The notes: a model not told the origin generated them from the sequence alone. DNA of 64,000 nt from an uncultured Collinsella sp. (GCA_958352845.1 CATWQC010000002.1:1-64000), one strand, 5' to 3'. Numbered from the stretch's first letter, positions 16,878 to 26,068 are shown. Program-made: numbers and translations.

Positions 16878-17900
16878 ATGACGGCAAGCGACACGACCGC
16901 GACAATTAAAAAGGGGAATTCGGAGCCCAGTTTCGATAAAACGGCTCAGCGCATCCTCAATCTTTTCTTTGTGCTCAACAGCTCCCCCGAACCGCTGACG
17001 ACCGAGCAGATCGTCTTGGATTCCGACCTGGGATATGGCTCCGGCAACATCGACTCGGATAAGCGCAAGTTTCGGCGCGATCGTGACAAACTGCTCGAGC
17101 GTGGCATCTTAATCAAGGAGGTTCGCCCCGCCGGTGCGCAGGAGACCGAGGAAAGCTCGTGGACAATCGACCGCGAGCACACCTTTGCAGCAGGCGGCCT
17201 CATCACCGCAGACGACGCCGATATCCTGCTCAACGCCATCGACCAGACACTAGCGGCCGGCTCATCCACTTTTGCCGAACCGCTTGCCGATATTCGCTCC
17301 AAGATTGCCTATCTCACCGGTAGGACGACGGTGGACGAAGCACCAATCCGCCGCTCTCCCACCGTCGATGCGGTATGGAGCGCCTTTGCCGAGCGATGCG
17401 CGCTGCGATTTTTATATCAGAACGGACGCGGCGAGCAGAAAGAACGTACCGTCTGCGTCTACGGCATGTTCGAACGCGAGGGCGTGGCGTACTTCTGCGG
17501 CCTCGACAATGTCACCGACGACATCAGGACATTCCGCTGCGACCGTATCGTTCGCGCTTGGCGTCCTTCGAAGGCCTACGCCATCCCTGCGGACTTCAAT
17601 CTCAACGACTATCTGTTCTTTGAATTCGATTTTGCCGACCGACCGCCCGTTGCAGCCACGTTCTCGTTCGCCCCTCAGACGCAGATCGATATGATCAACG
17701 GCCTCACGCGCGGGCGAGGTGAGCTCGCACACACCGATGCGGGATGGACCTGGACCGTTGACGTGCGTGACCTTGAAGCCGCCGCCTCATTTTGCATGGC
17801 CCACGCCGTGGACGGCATGAGGCCCGTGGCCCCCAAATCGCTCAAGCAGGCGTGGAACCGCCTCATTGAAAGGACGGTGCACGAGCATGCCCGTGCGTAA
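16878..17900 (+). CDS. WYL-domain transcriptional regulator (PafB-like, first of a pair)
   Basis: 340 residues. An N-terminal helix-turn-helix (about 20-95, TAQRILNLFFVLNSS) is followed by a WYL domain (from about 165: CALRFLYQNGRGEQKERTVCVYGMF, GVAYFCGLDN, TFRCDRIV) and a C-terminal WCX-like segment. WYL proteins sense a ligand, often single-stranded DNA, and in actinobacteria the PafB/PafC pair controls the DNA-damage response. It overlaps the next WYL gene by 14 bases and probably forms a heterodimer with it. Its divergent neighbour is the M28-like operon. Confidence 0.88.
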   Translation: MTASDTTATIKKGNSEPSFDKTAQRILNLFFVLNSSPEPLTTEQIVLDSDLGYGSGNIDSDKRKFRRDRDKLLERGILIKEVRPAGAQETEESSWTIDREHTFAAGGLITADDADILLNAIDQTLAAGSSTFAEPLADIRSKIAYLTGRTTVDEAPIRRSPTVDAVWSAFAERCALRFLYQNGRGEQKERTVCVYGMFEREGVAYFCGLDNVTDDIRTFRCDRIVRAWRPSKAYAIPADFNLNDYLFFEFDFADRPPVAATFSFAPQTQIDMINGLTRGRGELAHTDAGWTWTVDVRDLEAAASFCMAHAVDGMRPVAPKSLKQAWNRLIERTVHEHARA

Positions 17901-18804
17901 ACTCACCAGCGAGCAGAGACTCTCGCGCGCCATCGACATTATGGAGGCCCTCTACGCCGCCGGCGAGAGCGGCATGACACGAGCCGAGATTTGCAGCCGC
18001 TTTGACATCACAGGGGTGTCGCTCGACGAGATTCTCGAGATCGTCTCGACGCTCGCGGACCGAGAATCGGGCGCGCGCATCATCTGCGAATGCCGCGGCG
18101 AGCGTGTGGCCCTCACCGGCGACGCCGGGCGTGTTCTACCGTTGCGCCTGAGTGCCGCCGAGGGCGCTGTGCTCAACCACGAACTTGAATCGTTGGGGAT
18201 CGAGCCACAGACGGCAGCCCGGATTCGGCATGCTCTTCTACCCGAAGAGTTCGGCTATAACCAGCGCGTCTTTGACACCGTCAACCACGGGTCGCACTGG
18301 CAGCAGCTGAGCTGCGCCATTCAGGACGGCGTTCGCTGCCGCATCTCGTATCGCTCGATGGACGATGCACGGCCACGCGAGCGTCTGGTCGACCCCTTGC
18401 GCATTACGGCAAACGGCGACCAAACATACTTGATTGCCTGGGACATCGCAGTCGATGAGCAGCGCACCTATCGCATGGATAAAATCGAGGGACTCACCTT
18501 GACGGAAGACTCCGTCGTGTCTCACGCACCGGACGTCGCATCCCTCCACGATTCCCTTGCCCGGACGCAGCATAGCGCAAAGCTCCTGATGCCATTCGAT
18601 ATGGCGGAGCATCTGGACTGGGCCGGCATCACCCTAATCGAGCGCAGCGGGACAGACACGGCAACGGTAACCGTGCATTACGGCTCCGAGCGTTGGCTAC
18701 TGAGCCAGATAATCGCAGCGGGCGGAGCCATCCGCATCTTGGATGACCCCGCCCTGTCAAAGCGTCTGTGCGATATGGCAAAAACCCTCGTCTGTCCGCT
18801 TTAG
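17887..18804 (+). CDS. WYL-domain transcriptional regulator (PafC-like, second of a pair)
   Basis: 305 residues from ATG 17887, inside the end of the first WYL gene; AAGGA lies about 11 bases upstream. The N-terminal HTH (LTSEQRLSRAIDIMEALY) and the WYL core (CRISYRSMDDARPRERLVDPLRI, TYLIAWDI, RTYRMDKIEG) are clear. Its stop codon overlaps by three bases the stop of the convergent DnaQ-DinG gene, leaving no room for a terminator. The pairing and the repair-type neighbour fit a PafBC-like damage regulator, but direct regulation of that neighbour is not shown. Confidence 0.88.
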   Translation: MPVRKLTSEQRLSRAIDIMEALYAAGESGMTRAEICSRFDITGVSLDEILEIVSTLADRESGARIICECRGERVALTGDAGRVLPLRLSAAEGAVLNHELESLGIEPQTAARIRHALLPEEFGYNQRVFDTVNHGSHWQQLSCAIQDGVRCRISYRSMDDARPRERLVDPLRITANGDQTYLIAWDIAVDEQRTYRMDKIEGLTLTEDSVVSHAPDVASLHDSLARTQHSAKLLMPFDMAEHLDWAGITLIERSGTDTATVTVHYGSERWLLSQIIAAGGAIRILDDPALSKRLCDMAKTLVCPL

Positions 18805-21695
18805 CGCCGCCGCTCGTGGCGTGCGCGCCACAGTTGCAGATAGTGCCCGATCTGCGCCGATTCGATGCGCTGGTAGGAGCTCGTGGGCAGCGACGTTAAG
18901 AACTTCTTTCCGTAGCTCTTCGTCACCAGGCGCGGGTCGGCCAGAATCAGCACGCCGCAATCGGTCGACGAGCGGATAAGGCGGCCGGCGGCCTGCTTGA
19001 CCTCGAGCACCGCCTCGGGCAGCGAATAGCGCGCCCAAGCGCGGTCTTCGCGCAAGTTGCGCTCGCACGAGAGCGGGTCCGTGGGGCTCGAGAACGGCAG
19101 CTTGGGAATGATGACGCAGCGCAGCGTCTCGCCGCTGGCGTCGAATCCCTCCCAGAAGGCCTTAAGCGCAAAAAGCGACGAGGTCGGCTCGTTGATAAAC
19201 CGGTCGCGCAGGCGACGAGGAGATGAGTTGCGCTGCTGGCAGTTGAGTTCCAGACCCGCACGGGCCATCTTGGGCTCAACGCGGGTGTACAGGTCTTCCA
19301 TGTCGCGCCGATTGGTGAACAGCGTGAGCACCGATCCGCCCATGGCAAGATGGGCGTCGACCAGCACGCGCTCGAGCGCCGTAAGATAGCTCTCACGATC
19401 GCGCGGATCGGGTATATCGCCCGCAACGACTACAGCCATGTTCGAATCGAAGTCGTAGCTCGAGTCCAAGTGCAGCGATGAGGATGTTGAAGCACCGATG
19501 CGATCGAGGCCGACCGCGTGGTTAAAGTGTTCAAAGCTTTTGGACACCGTCATGGTCGCCGAGGCAAAGATAGCCGTGTGAACCTCGGGCAGCCACTCGG
19601 TTGCCAAGGCCTCGCCAATGTCGATGCGCTCTGCGGTCATTGACTCTCCGCCGGCACGCAACCTGCGATTGACCTGCAGCGAATACACGTAGTGTTCATC
19701 GGTGCCGTCGATGATGAGTTTGAGGTTCTCGACCAGCTCGTGCAGGCGGCGCGAGGTATCGCCCAGGTCGACAACAACCTCGGGCTTGCCGGCGACGACG
19801 GCCTGCACCAGCGCGTCGACGCTCTTGTCAGCTTGTTCCAATGCATCGATGGCAGCGTAGGCCGACTGTAAGAAATCATGCCAGTCGTCAGATTCGCGCA
19901 GCTCGGGGCCAATCCATAGATTGGCATTGTCATAACCCCCACGGGCACGGCGGCCGAGCTCGCGAACGCCATCGAACACGTCGGCGATTGCCATGCTCGC
20001 GCGCGCAACCGTCGACGTCGCCTTGGCAGTAAGGCCCAGATAGAGCGTAGAGCCCTCGGAGGTTGCCAAATCACGGGAAACCTGGCTTAGCGCACCGGTG
20101 CTCGAGCCACCCAGGCGCTCAAACAGAACGCGTGATTCGTCCGCCGACACCACGCGCGCCCACTGACGGCGCGCCTCGCGCTCGATAGAATGGGCCTCGT
20201 CGATTACCCAATGACGAATCGGAGGTAAAATCCTGCCCTCGGCCGCGACATTGCGGAACAGCAGGGAATGGTTGGTGACCACCACGTCGGCATGCGCTGC
20301 ACGACGGCGAGCGCCGTGGACCAAACATTTATCAGGGAAAAACGGGCAGAGGCGACGAGCACACTCGCGCGAGGCCGTCGTAAAGTCGGGGCGGTTGACG
20401 CTGCGCCACCGAATGCCGAGCGAGTCGAGGTCGCCATCGGCTGATTGGCAGACGTACGCCATAATGACCGCGACCGCCGTGAGCGTGTCCGCCGGATCGC
20501 GCTTGGTGGTAATCTCGACCTGGCCGCGGCTCATGCGCTCAAGCTTGCGCAGGCACGGATAGTGGTCATAGCCCTTGAGAGCGCAAAATGACAGGCCACC
20601 GTCCAGTTGCTCGGCAAGTTTTGGCAGCTCATGGTACATGAGCTGGTCGGCAAGATTGTTCGATTTGGTCGCAATACCAACCGTGATGTTGTTACGGCGT
20701 GCTGCCTCGGCAAAAGGCACCAGATAGGCCATCGATTTGCCGACGCCCGTGCCCGCCTCAATTACACGATGAGTGCCCGTGACCAGCGCATCGCGGACCT
20801 CGAGCGCCATCGCGATCTGCTCATCACGCGGCTCGTAGGTGGGATACATGCGATTGACCAGGCCACCTGGCGCATAGTCTGCCTCAATCTCCTCACGACT
20901 CGGCATCTTGAGGACCGGCAGTTCGTCGGCGTCCACCCGATCGTCGGCGCGATCGGCCTTGAGAACGTCAGCACGAGCGGCGCTGAGAGAGAAGATAGAA
21001 CCAGGGTTCTGCCCTGCCAAGAATGAGAAGATAGGACGATAGGACCAAGGCACATCCGGATGCATGTCGGCTAGGCGCGCCATGAGGCCCTGGGGCAAGT
21101 CGGTGAGCGCCACGAGCAACACGCGCCATACGCCACACAGGGCGTCGACGTCGGCATTGGCACGGTGTGATACCGAGTCACAGCCAAACAGATCGGCCAA
21201 AAAAGACAGCTTGTGCGAGGCCAGGCGCGGAAGCGCGATTCGCGACAGCGCCAGCGAATCGATCCAAATATCGCTCACGTTGACGCCGCCTTTGACCGAC
21301 TCGATAAACGAGCGGTCGAACGTGGCGTTATGCGCGATCACCGGGCAACCACCGACAAAATCGGCGAGAGCGGCGACGGCCTCAACGGCCGACGGGGCAT
21401 CTGCCACATCGGCATTTGTAATGCTCGTGAGCTCGGTAATCTCGGCGGGAATCAGCTGCTTGGGATGCACGAAGGTATCGAAACGGTCGACGATCTCACG
21501 GCCCGAAAGACGGGCCGCCGAGATCTCGATCAGCTCGTTGTCCTGCACCGAAAGACCTGTGGTCTCGGTATCGAGGACAATCACATCTTCCTCGATAAGG
21601 CCGAAGGACTGCGTTTTGGCGCGTTCGGCAAGCGTGGCATAGGAGTCGATGACAAACTGCGGCGTTCCTGACGAAACCGCGTCCTCGATTAGCAT
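18801..21695 (-). CDS. DnaQ-like 3'-5' exonuclease fused to a DinG/XPD-family helicase
   Basis: 964 residues. The N-terminal DEDDh exonuclease (about 38-195) shows VLDTETTGL (D42, E44), AHNATFD and HRANADVDA. The helicase begins near 285 with Walker A EAGTGVGKS (K320); DEAH follows in WVIDEAHSIER, and cysteines in CARRLCPFFPDKC together with an earlier CL motif could hold the XPD-type 4Fe-4S cluster. Typical of Gram-positive DinG/YprB-type fusions used in repair of replication-blocking structures. The ATG overlaps the ddl stop (ATGCTAA), so it is translated with ddl. It converges on the WYL pair. Confidence 0.92.
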   Translation of the reverse strand: MLIEDAVSSGTPQFVIDSYATLAERAKTQSFGLIEEDVIVLDTETTGLSVQDNELIEISAARLSGREIVDRFDTFVHPKQLIPAEITELTSITNADVADAPSAVEAVAALADFVGGCPVIAHNATFDRSFIESVKGGVNVSDIWIDSLALSRIALPRLASHKLSFLADLFGCDSVSHRANADVDALCGVWRVLLVALTDLPQGLMARLADMHPDVPWSYRPIFSFLAGQNPGSIFSLSAARADVLKADRADDRVDADELPVLKMPSREEIEADYAPGGLVNRMYPTYEPRDEQIAMALEVRDALVTGTHRVIEAGTGVGKSMAYLVPFAEAARRNNITVGIATKSNNLADQLMYHELPKLAEQLDGGLSFCALKGYDHYPCLRKLERMSRGQVEITTKRDPADTLTAVAVIMAYVCQSADGDLDSLGIRWRSVNRPDFTTASRECARRLCPFFPDKCLVHGARRRAAHADVVVTNHSLLFRNVAAEGRILPPIRHWVIDEAHSIEREARRQWARVVSADESRVLFERLGGSSTGALSQVSRDLATSEGSTLYLGLTAKATSTVARASMAIADVFDGVRELGRRARGGYDNANLWIGPELRESDDWHDFLQSAYAAIDALEQADKSVDALVQAVVAGKPEVVVDLGDTSRRLHELVENLKLIIDGTDEHYVYSLQVNRRLRAGGESMTAERIDIGEALATEWLPEVHTAIFASATMTVSKSFEHFNHAVGLDRIGASTSSSLHLDSSYDFDSNMAVVVAGDIPDPRDRESYLTALERVLVDAHLAMGGSVLTLFTNRRDMEDLYTRVEPKMARAGLELNCQQRNSSPRRLRDRFINEPTSSLFALKAFWEGFDASGETLRCVIIPKLPFSSPTDPLSCERNLREDRAWARYSLPEAVLEVKQAAGRLIRSSTDCGVLILADPRLVTKSYGKKFLTSLPTSSYQRIESAQIGHYLQLWRARHERRR

Positions 21696-22654
21696 GCAAT
21701 GCCCGCTCGACGAAGGCCCATACGGATCAGGCTGTCACAGACCTGCGGGAACGTCATGTCGTCGGTGTGGCGAATCTCATCCGGATACAGCGACGTATCG
21801 GTCATGCCGGGAATGGTATTGGTCTCGAGGATAACGGGGCCGTCCTCGCTCACGATAAAATCGCTGCGCGAGATACCCAGGCAACCGAGGGCCTTGTGAG
21901 CGGCGCAGGCAAGCTCCTGAGCGCGAGCGTAATTCTCGGGTGAAATCTGCGCCGGAATGCGATGAATGTCCGTAGGGTCGACATATTTCACGTCCAGATC
22001 GTAGAACTCGCAGTCCTCGGGCTTACGAATCTCGACAATCGGCAGAGCGCGCACGTCATCTTCGCCGTATACGCCGACGGTGATCTCGGTACCCTCGATG
22101 CACTTCTCGACCAGCACTTTGTCGCCGTACTCAAACGCCTTGGCGATTGCCGCGGGCAGCTCGGAGGGCTCATGGACCAGGGAAATGCCATAGCTGGAAC
22201 CGTTGACGGCCGGCTTCACAAAGCAGCGCTCGCCACAAACCTCGACGATATGATCGATATCGACTTCATCGCCCACCTCGAGCGCAAGGCCGGGGGCAAT
22301 GGGAATGCCCGCCTTGGCGTACAGGAGCTTAGAGACCTCCTTGTCGGCACCGCAGGCGCTGGCAAGCACGCCCGAAGCCGTGTAGGGGATACCCAGGGTC
22401 TCCATGGCGCCTTGCATGGCGCCATCCTCGCCGCCGGCACCGTGCATGGCGATAAACGCCACGTCAAAGCCGCCGGTCGCCATGGTTACCATAAAATCAT
22501 CGGCAGCCGTGTCGAGCAGCTCCACCGAAGTGTAGCCGGCCTCCTTCAAGGCAACCACGACGTTCTTTCCCGAATTGAGCGAGATCTCGCGCTCAGCGGA
22601 ATGACCGCCCGCCAAGACCGCTACGTGCATGTTCTCTAGGCTTTTACCCGGCAT
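21689..22654 (-). CDS. ddl: D-alanine--D-alanine ligase
   Basis: 321 residues, an ATP-grasp enzyme that makes the D-Ala-D-Ala dipeptide of peptidoglycan. Diagnostic stretches are AVLAGGHSAEREISL at the N-terminus, FIAMHGAGGEDGAMQG, VKPAVNGSSYGISLV, GTEITVGVYG and the C-terminal ILETNTIPGMTDTSLYP. The length is normal. It overlaps the DnaQ-DinG gene by seven bases and is divergent from rlmN. A start at Met9 (MHVAVLAGG) is possible. Confidence 0.95.
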   Translation of the reverse strand: MPGKSLENMHVAVLAGGHSAEREISLNSGKNVVVALKEAGYTSVELLDTAADDFMVTMATGGFDVAFIAMHGAGGEDGAMQGAMETLGIPYTASGVLASACGADKEVSKLLYAKAGIPIAPGLALEVGDEVDIDHIVEVCGERCFVKPAVNGSSYGISLVHEPSELPAAIAKAFEYGDKVLVEKCIEGTEITVGVYGEDDVRALPIVEIRKPEDCEFYDLDVKYVDPTDIHRIPAQISPENYARAQELACAAHKALGCLGISRSDFIVSEDGPVILETNTIPGMTDTSLYPDEIRHTDDMTFPQVCDSLIRMGLRRAGIAC

Positions 22655-22739
22655 GGGCAGACTCCTCCTCTATAATTTCTGCAGCTGATACCATATTGTA
22701 GCGATACCCTCTACGTTTCCCCAAAATCGAAAGGCTTCC

Positions 22740-23792
22740 ATGAATCCCAGGACTAAATCTCAGGACATTCGCGACTTGAGCCAAAACGATATTCGCGAGC
22801 TCGTGGCCGAGCTTGGCCAGCCCGCCTTCCGCGCGAAGCAGCTCATCGAATGGGTCTTTGAGAAGAACGTTTGTTCGTTTGACGATATGACCAACCTTCC
22901 CAAGGCTTTCCGCGAGCAGCTTAAAGAGGCTTTTGCCTTTGACACGCCGACTGAACTCACCAAGCAGGTTTCCAAAGATGGCTCTCGCAAGTATCTGCTC
23001 GAGTACCACGACGGCGTTTCCGTCGAGACTGTCGGCATGCCCCGTCGCAACAAGCTTTCCGTCTGCGTTTCCACCCAGGCAGGCTGCGGCATGGGCTGCG
23101 CCTTTTGCGCTACCGGTCTCAACGGCCTCAAGCGCTCTCTGACCGCTCAAGAGATCGTCGACCAGGTACTTCATGTATCCAACGACTTTGGCGAGCGCTC
23201 CACGAGCGTTGTCTTCATGGGCCAGGGCGAGCCGTTTGCCAACTACGACGAGGTTCTCAAGGCGCTGCGAATCCTCAACGACCCCGACGGCATCGGTATC
23301 GGTGCTCGTCACCTCACCGTCTCTACCAGTGGCGTTATTCCCGGTATTCGCAAATTTGCCGACATCCCCGAGCAGTTCACGCTTGCTGTTTCACTGCATT
23401 CCGCAATCCAGTCGACGCGCAATAAGCTCATGCCCGGTGTTAAGAAGTACACGCTGCTTCGCCTTCACGAGGCGCTTCAGCTCTACACCGAGAAGACTGG
23501 CCGCCGCCCGACCTATGAGTATGCCATGATCGAAGGCGTCAACGATACGAATCCCGAGATGCAGGCGCTCTGCGACTTCTGCGAGGGAACGTTGTGCCAC
23601 GTTAACCTGATTCAGCTTAACGACATCGAGGGCAGCCCGCTCAAGCCGTCGCCGATTCATAAGGTTGAGGATCTTAAGCGTCGTCTTGAGTCCCGTGGCA
23701 TCGAGACCACGATTCGTAACTCCCGTGGTAACGATATTGACGCCGCTTGCGGACAGCTGAAGCAGCGCTTTAAAGTTCAGAAGAACGCATAG
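22740..23792 (+). CDS. rlmN: Dual-specificity 23S rRNA A2503 / tRNA A37 C2-methyltransferase
   Basis: 350 residues, a radical-SAM enzyme with the CxxxCxxC cluster motif CGMGCAFC (C116, C120, C123) after VSTQAG. The C-terminal NSRGNDIDAACGQL holds the Cys that resolves the covalent RNA intermediate, with the partner Cys earlier. Length is usual. Its codons use more T at third positions than most neighbours, as in highly expressed genes. It stands alone and ends before a strong terminator and an imperfect parS. Confidence 0.95.
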   Translation: MNPRTKSQDIRDLSQNDIRELVAELGQPAFRAKQLIEWVFEKNVCSFDDMTNLPKAFREQLKEAFAFDTPTELTKQVSKDGSRKYLLEYHDGVSVETVGMPRRNKLSVCVSTQAGCGMGCAFCATGLNGLKRSLTAQEIVDQVLHVSNDFGERSTSVVFMGQGEPFANYDEVLKALRILNDPDGIGIGARHLTVSTSGVIPGIRKFADIPEQFTLAVSLHSAIQSTRNKLMPGVKKYTLLRLHEALQLYTEKTGRRPTYEYAMIEGVNDTNPEMQALCDFCEGTLCHVNLIQLNDIEGSPLKPSPIHKVEDLKRRLESRGIETTIRNSRGNDIDAACGQLKQRFKVQKNA

Positions 23793-23810
23793 GGGAGTCG
23801 CACCCCAAAA

Positions 23811-23826
23811 CGTTTCATGTGAAACA
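23811..23826. other. Imperfect parS site downstream of rlmN
   Basis: CGTTTCATGTGAAACA matches 14 of 16 positions of the parS consensus TGTTNCACGTGAAACA. It lies 2.1 kb from the perfect cluster beside parA. Confidence 0.55.
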
Positions 23827-23831
23827 TCGTA

Positions 23832-23869
23832 CGACCCCGGTTGCAGAATATGCAACCGGGGTCGTTTCA
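23832..23869 (+). terminator. rlmN terminator
   Basis: A perfect 14-bp stem (23832-23845 with 23851-23864), loop GAATA, followed by TTTCATTT. Confidence 0.85.
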
Positions 23870-23927
23870 TTTATTGACCTTAATTTTGAATCAGCTGCTA
23901 CCTGTCCCATGTTTTACGGCCAAAATA

Positions 23928-23963
23928 AGGGGTCCTTGTCTCATGAATCAGACAAGGACCCCT
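23928..23963 (-). terminator. Terminator of the parAB operon
   Basis: A perfect 14-bp stem (23928-23941 with 23950-23963); reading leftward it is followed by TATTTTGG. It may also act on readthrough from rlmN. Confidence 0.8.
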
Positions 23964-23980
23964 CAAAATATGCTGAGTAA

Positions 23981-23998
23981 TTATTAGGTACCTAATAA
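23981..23998. other. Perfect 18-bp palindrome TTATTAGGTACCTAATAA
   Basis: It spans the stop codon of the small gene at the end of the parAB operon. Its core TTAGGTACCTAA recurs exactly at 27488-27499. Possible protein-binding site. Confidence 0.6.
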
Positions 23999-24246
23999 CC
24001 TACATTTTCCCATTGGTTGCTAACCCAACCTTGATTAATCTTGGGATTCTTCGTTACCTGAGCAGTACGCATGGCAACATCTTCTGTCATAACATCCATT
24101 TTCTTTTTGGAAGTATCGACGATATCTTGCGCGCCACGAAGCAAACGACCTCGAAGTTCATCGTCTGTCGCGATCTTATAGCCGGCAAAGGCACCAGCCG
24201 CGACAGTCGTCGCCAATGCAATCGCTGTTAAAATCTTATTCCTCAT
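23992..24246 (-). CDS. Small exported or membrane-anchored protein in the parAB operon
   Basis: 84 residues from ATG 24246, with AGGAGG five bases upstream inside parB. A single N-terminal hydrophobic segment (about 4-22, ending FAGYKIA) is a TM helix or uncleaved signal, followed by a polar, helical region weakly like YtxH-type proteins. It overlaps the end of parB by 11 bases and is the last gene of the operon. No family assigned; a link to chromosome segregation is only positional. Confidence 0.65.
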   Translation of the reverse strand: MRNKILTAIALATTVAAGAFAGYKIATDDELRGRLLRGAQDIVDTSKKKMDVMTEDVAMRTAQVTKNPKINQGWVSNQWENVGY

Positions 24247-25141
24247 CTTGGCCTCCTTGATCAAACTGAATCATTTCGCCAAGAATACGAGAGAGCTCTT
24301 CCTCGTCTTTAAACTCAATCTCAATCTTATTCTTTCCACGCGAGCTCTTTACACGCACGTTGGTATTAAAAACCTGACGAAGCACGCGGGCAGCCTTTTT
24401 AAAAGACTGAGGCGTCGCAGGCCTCGGCGTCTTAGGTGTCTCTCCGGCAGAAAACAACGGAGCGAGATTTTCTGTCGCTCTTACGGAAAGGCCCTCTGCA
24501 ACAACCTTCTCTGCAAGTCGAATTCGAGCGTCCTCATAAGGAACTGCAAGAATCGCACGCGCATGACCAGCAGTAAGTTTGCCCTCAAAAATCATCTGCT
24601 GAACAACTTCAGGGAGATCGAGAAGGCGCAGCGAGTTTGTAATTGCAGAGCGTGACTTGCTTACCGCCCTCGACAATGCCTCCTGGGTCATACCGCTGGC
24701 ATCGATGAGCTGTCGATAGCCCTTAGCCTCTTCGACGGGATTCAGATCAGAACGTTGAAGGTTTTCGATAAGAGCAAGAGCCAGCATCTCTTCATCGTTA
24801 ACATCTTTAATGATGACAGGCAGTTCCTCAAGACCAGCAAGCTTTGAAGCTTGGTAACGACGCTCACCAGCAATGATTTCATAGCCGTTTCCATGCTTGC
24901 GAACCAAAAGCGGCTGCAAAACGCCATGTTCTTGGATTGACTCGCTCAACTCGCGAAGTTCAGTTTCGTTAAAGTGAATTCGCGGCTGATTAGGGTTGGG
25001 AACGATATCCTCAATAGGTAGTTTTGTTTCAGATGCGGCATTTGAAGCCGATGCAGCCGAACCGCCGGTCTCATACTCGGCCTCTGAGACCAAAGCATTG
25101 AGCCCACGTCCCAATCCGCCACGTTTCTTTACACTAGGCAC
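24236..25141 (-). CDS. parB: Chromosome partitioning protein ParB
   Basis: 301 residues. The N-terminal CTPase domain has GERRYQA (92-98), and the preceding DIVPNPNQPR and HGVLQPLLVR are typical. The central helix-turn-helix (about 145-175, MTQEALSRAVSKSRSAITN) binds parS, and a C-terminal dimerisation region is present. It loads at parS sites and slides as a CTP-dependent clamp. It overlaps parA by eight bases. Three perfect parS sites lie just upstream of parA. Confidence 0.96.
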   Translation of the reverse strand: MPSVKKRGGLGRGLNALVSEAEYETGGSAASASNAASETKLPIEDIVPNPNQPRIHFNETELRELSESIQEHGVLQPLLVRKHGNGYEIIAGERRYQASKLAGLEELPVIIKDVNDEEMLALALIENLQRSDLNPVEEAKGYRQLIDASGMTQEALSRAVSKSRSAITNSLRLLDLPEVVQQMIFEGKLTAGHARAILAVPYEDARIRLAEKVVAEGLSVRATENLAPLFSAGETPKTPRPATPQSFKKAARVLRQVFNTNVRVKSSRGKNKIEIEFKDEEELSRILGEMIQFDQGGQDEE

Positions 25142-25934
25142 GCTTGATCACCTCTTTTGCAAGGTTCATATATGCTTTTGCACCCTTATTTTGAGGTGCA
25201 TAGGTAATTACCGGTTCTCCAAAAGACGGAGCTTCGGAGATTTTAACCGTACGGGGGATTAGCGTCTTAAACGCCTTATCACCAAAGTACGATTGAACCT
25301 CCTCAACAACCTGATTCGATAGTGAAGTACGCGAGTCATACATGGTCATAAGCACACCATAGGTGTCTAAGCCCTTGTTCAGCCGTGATTTGACCATCTT
25401 CATTGACTCAAGCAGCTTCGTAACGCCCTCGAGTGCGTAATATTCGCACTGGATCGGAATCAAAACGCTGTCTGCTGCGGTCAAAGCGTTGATAGTAAGC
25501 AGGCCGAGCGAAGGAGGACAGTCAATGAAAATAAAGTCAAACTCGTCCTGAATCGGCTCAAGCAAATCTTTGAGGCGGGTTTCACGAGCAATTGCGCTTA
25601 CGAGCTCAATTTCCGCGCCTGCAAGTTGAATTGTAGCCGGAATAACGAATACCTTTTTACAATTTGTATCAAGAACAAGCGATTCTGCCGGCACATCATT
25701 CAACAATGCATCATAGATGCATTGATCAAGGTCTTCTTTTTCAATTCCGAATCCACTGGTGCTGTTTCCCTGCGGATCAAAATCGACAATCAATGTCTTA
25801 CGACCCTGCTCACCCAGTGCTGCTGCAAGGTTTACAGCCGTCGTTGACTTACCGACGCCGCCTTTTTGATTGATGATTGCAATGATACGCGTGTCTTTTG
25901 CGCTCTTAGAACGCTTAACGTCGCGAAATCCCAC
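25134..25934 (-). CDS. parA: Chromosome partitioning ATPase ParA (Soj)
   Basis: 266 residues with the deviant Walker A NQKGGVGKSTT (22-32), Walker B IFIDCPPSLG and the conserved C-terminal domain. It binds nucleoid DNA as an ATP dimer and interacts with ParB to move origins. The first gene of the parA-parB-small protein operon; a GGAGGGACC stretch is the ribosome-binding site. The upstream non-coding gap to rsmG carries the parS cluster. Confidence 0.96.
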   Translation of the reverse strand: MGFRDVKRSKSAKDTRIIAIINQKGGVGKSTTAVNLAAALGEQGRKTLIVDFDPQGNSTSGFGIEKEDLDQCIYDALLNDVPAESLVLDTNCKKVFVIPATIQLAGAEIELVSAIARETRLKDLLEPIQDEFDFIFIDCPPSLGLLTINALTAADSVLIPIQCEYYALEGVTKLLESMKMVKSRLNKGLDTYGVLMTMYDSRTSLSNQVVEEVQSYFGDKAFKTLIPRTVKISEAPSFGEPVITYAPQNKGAKAYMNLAKEVIKRA

Positions 25935-25973
25935 GGTCCCTCCTGGTGTGTATTAAAGCTGTCAAACGGAGGA

Positions 25974-25989
25974 TGTTTCACGTGAAACA
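25974..25989. other. parS site 1 (perfect)
   Basis: TGTTTCACGTGAAACA, the exact 16-bp ParB-binding palindrome, 40 bases upstream of parA. Confidence 0.95.
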
Positions 25990-26012
25990 TTCCGAATCGA
26001 TATCAACCGCCA

Positions 26013-26028
26013 TGTTTCACGTGAAACA
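26013..26028. other. parS site 2 (perfect)
   Basis: A second exact TGTTTCACGTGAAACA, 39 bases from the first. Confidence 0.95.
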
Positions 26029-26051
26029 CTGCAAGTTGTTAGTATCCATTA

Positions 26052-26067
26052 TGTTTCACGTGAAACA
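26052..26067. other. parS site 3 (perfect)
   Basis: A third exact TGTTTCACGTGAAACA, again 39 bases on and one base from the rsmG stop codon. The regular spacing of about 3.7 helical turns is notable. Confidence 0.95.
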
Positions 26068-26068
26068 T

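Noticed and set aside
22644..23312. Leftward open frame opposite rlmN
   Set aside because: Shadow of rlmN, whose radical-SAM motif is unambiguous.
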